Assembly: GCF_011947265.1 (NCBI RefSeq)
Contig: NZ_JAATHD010000002.1
Coordinates: 310,001 to 374,000, forward strand
Source of the DNA: Paenibacillus sp. HB172176
Lineage (GTDB): Bacteria > Bacillota > Bacilli > Paenibacillales > Paenibacillaceae
Length of the DNA stretch: 64,000 nucleotides
Direction of reading: 5' to 3'
Shown here piece after piece: positions 62,791-64,000 of the stretch (its first letter is position 1; the number at the start of each line of letters is the position of its first letter). The notes beneath the pieces were generated by a model. The model was not told the DNA's origin. It saw nothing but the letters and a program-made list of their open reading frames with translations, and made no database searches. The position numbers and the translations under genes are program-made.

Positions 62791-64000
62791 TTAAGCGCGT
62801 TCCCCAGCGTTAATATCATGCTCTTCCAGAAATTTAATATCGAAATTCCCGTCGACAAACAAGGGATGATTAAGCAGCTTCAGATGGAACGGAATCGTCG
62901 TGCGAATGCCCTCGATGGCAAACTCCGCGAGCGCGCGCTTCATCCGCGCGATAGCTTCCTCCCGGGTCGCTCCCCATACGATCAGCTTCGCAATCATGGA
63001 ATCATAATGCGGCGAAATCGTATAGCCGGGATAGACGGCGCTGTCGACGCGAACGCCGATGCCTCCAGGCGCCAGATAGAACGGAATATGGCCCGGCGAA
63101 GGCATGAAATTCCGTTCGGAATCCTCCGCGTTGATTCTGCATTCGATCGACCAGCCGTTAATCTTCAGATCCTCCTGAGCGAAGGATAACGGATTGCCCT
63201 CGGCAACCGAGATCATCTCCTTGATGAGATCGACGTTCGTAATCATCTCGGTTACGGGATGCTCCACCTGTATCCGCGTATTCATCTCCATGAAATAGAA
63301 GCTGCCGTCTGGACCCAGCAGAAATTCGAGCGTTCCCGCTCCGGCGTATTCGACGGCAAGCGCTGCGCGAACAGCCGCCTGCCCCATCTTCTCCCGAAGC
63401 TCGGGCGATAATATCGGACATGGCGCTTCCTCGACCAGCTTCTGTCTTCTGCGCTGCACCGAGCAATCGCGTTCGAACAGATGCACGGCGTTCCCGTGCT
63501 TGTCCGCCATAATCTGAATCTCGACATGCTTCATGCCGGTCAAATATTTCTCAAGATAAACGCCGGCGTTGCCAAATGCCTTCTGGGCTTCCTGCTGCGC
63601 GGCAGTGATGCCGCTGATCAAGGCTACCTCGTTTTCGGCGATTCGGATGCCTTTTCCGCCTCCGCCCGCCGTAGCTTTGATGATGACGGGATAGCCGATC
63701 TCGCGGGCAATCTCAACCGCTTCCTCGACGGTATCGACGAGACCGTCCGAGCCGGGAATGATCGGCACGTCCGCGTGCTTCATGGTAAGCTTGGCAACGG
63801 CCTTGTCTCCCATCTTGCCGATCGCCTGCGGCGACGGACCGATGAACGTTATATTGCAGGACTCGCAAATTTCAGCGAAGTCGGCATTCTCCGAGAGGAA
63901 GCCGTATCCGGGATGAATGGCGTCGCAATCGGTCAACGTTGCAATGCTCATAATATTCGTAAGATTCAAGTAGCTGTCTTTGGAGGCAATCGGACCGATG
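62791..64000 (-). CDS. accC: Biotin carboxylase AccC (partial, 5' end beyond window)
   Basis: About 402 C-terminal residues are present; the reading frame runs off the right edge. ATP-grasp motif ATAGGGGKGIR, KYLTGMKHVEIQI, the catalytic MEMNTRIQVEHPVTE and the biotin-carboxylase C-terminal domain are intact. It carboxylates biotin on AccB, the first step of malonyl-CoA synthesis. The accC-asp23-nusB order matches B. subtilis. Length fits a normal protein missing about 50 residues at its N-terminus. Confidence 0.97.
   Translation of the reverse strand, partial: IGPIASKDSYLNLTNIMSIATLTDCDAIHPGYGFLSENADFAEICESCNITFIGPSPQAIGKMGDKAVAKLTMKHADVPIIPGSDGLVDTVEEAVEIAREIGYPVIIKATAGGGGKGIRIAENEVALISGITAAQQEAQKAFGNAGVYLEKYLTGMKHVEIQIMADKHGNAVHLFERDCSVQRRRQKLVEEAPCPILSPELREKMGQAAVRAALAVEYAGAGTLEFLLGPDGSFYFMEMNTRIQVEHPVTEMITNVDLIKEMISVAEGNPLSFAQEDLKINGWSIECRINAEDSERNFMPSPGHIPFYLAPGGIGVRVDSAVYPGYTISPHYDSMIAKLIVWGATREEAIARMKRALAEFAIEGIRTTIPFHLKLLNHPLFVDGNFDIKFLEEHDINAGERA

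Noticed and set aside
1-64000. CRISPR arrays, tRNA or rRNA genes, phage or secretion islands
   Set aside because: No regularly spaced repeats, cloverleaf sequences, rRNA segments or mobile-element genes were seen on either strand.

Overview
The window is a stretch of core chromosome from a spore-forming, low-to-mid GC Firmicute of the order Bacillales. Protein content and local features (resABCDE beside serA, an N-terminal zinc ribbon on ResB, ytfI-ytfJ between scpB and dacB, many TTG starts) fit Paenibacillus or a close relative best. Gene order follows the Bacillus subtilis arc that runs from ypeB/prsW through res, rib, spoIIA, fur and bkd to spo0A and accBC. Almost every gene lies on the minus strand, so the region is read from right to left. 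I see no rRNA, tRNA, insertion sequence, prophage, CRISPR array or toxin-antitoxin cassette.

Layout, left to right. 1-6740: start of a possible flagellar-brake gene, ypeB, a 53-residue Cys-rich protein, prsW, mecA, and small membrane or secreted proteins including a lipoprotein polysaccharide deacetylase and a CPBP protease. 6815-8670: serA with a promoter, a structured leader and a bidirectional terminator. 8684-15194: resABCDE (cytochrome c maturation and redox two-component system) downstream of rluB. 15273-20444: spmB, spmA, dacB, ytfJ, ytfI, scpB, scpA. 20484-24492: riboflavin genes ribD-ribE-ribBA-ribH behind an FMN riboswitch. 24550-29339: ppiB, lysA and a reduced spoVA operon (AA, AB, AF only). 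29441-32333: the dacF-spoIIAA-spoIIAB-sigF cluster. 32531-37493: pdp, a Spo0E-like phosphatase, pupG, deoB, xerD, yqzK. 37622-42412: ald, fur, spoIIM, nudF, an MciZ-like division inhibitor, an M20 peptidase and a Prli42-like peptide. 42426-48065: lpdV-bkdAA-bkdAB-bkdB-lipB. 48272-51495: yqzF, a small unknown gene, spo0A and spoIVB. 51618-64000: recN, argR, a membrane protein, tlyA, dxs, ispA, xseB, xseA, folD, nusB, a DUF2273-amaP-asp23 cluster and most of accC.

Functionally the window holds much of the sporulation control circuit: spo0A with a sigma-H promoter and four 0A boxes, spoIIA-sigF with its own sigma-H promoter, the sigma-G-type promoter of spoVA, and spoIVB, spoIIM, spmAB, dacB and dacF. 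These are interleaved with housekeeping metabolism (riboflavin, serine, lysine, isoprenoid, branched-chain keto acid, nucleoside salvage, folate, fatty acid).

I found no convincing undescribed multi-gene system. The more interesting signals are small or regulatory: an MciZ homologue with a long C-terminal tail and a sigma-E-like promoter, a ribD ribosome-binding site inside the riboswitch terminator, ypeB without sleB, a spoVA operon without AC/AD/AE, a ResE without a sensor loop, a LexA-like site ahead of argR-recN, and several unexplained structured intergenic elements. Many start codons appear to be TTG. Several of these follow a Shine-Dalgarno sequence that itself contains GTGA, so the true start is easily misplaced by three codons.
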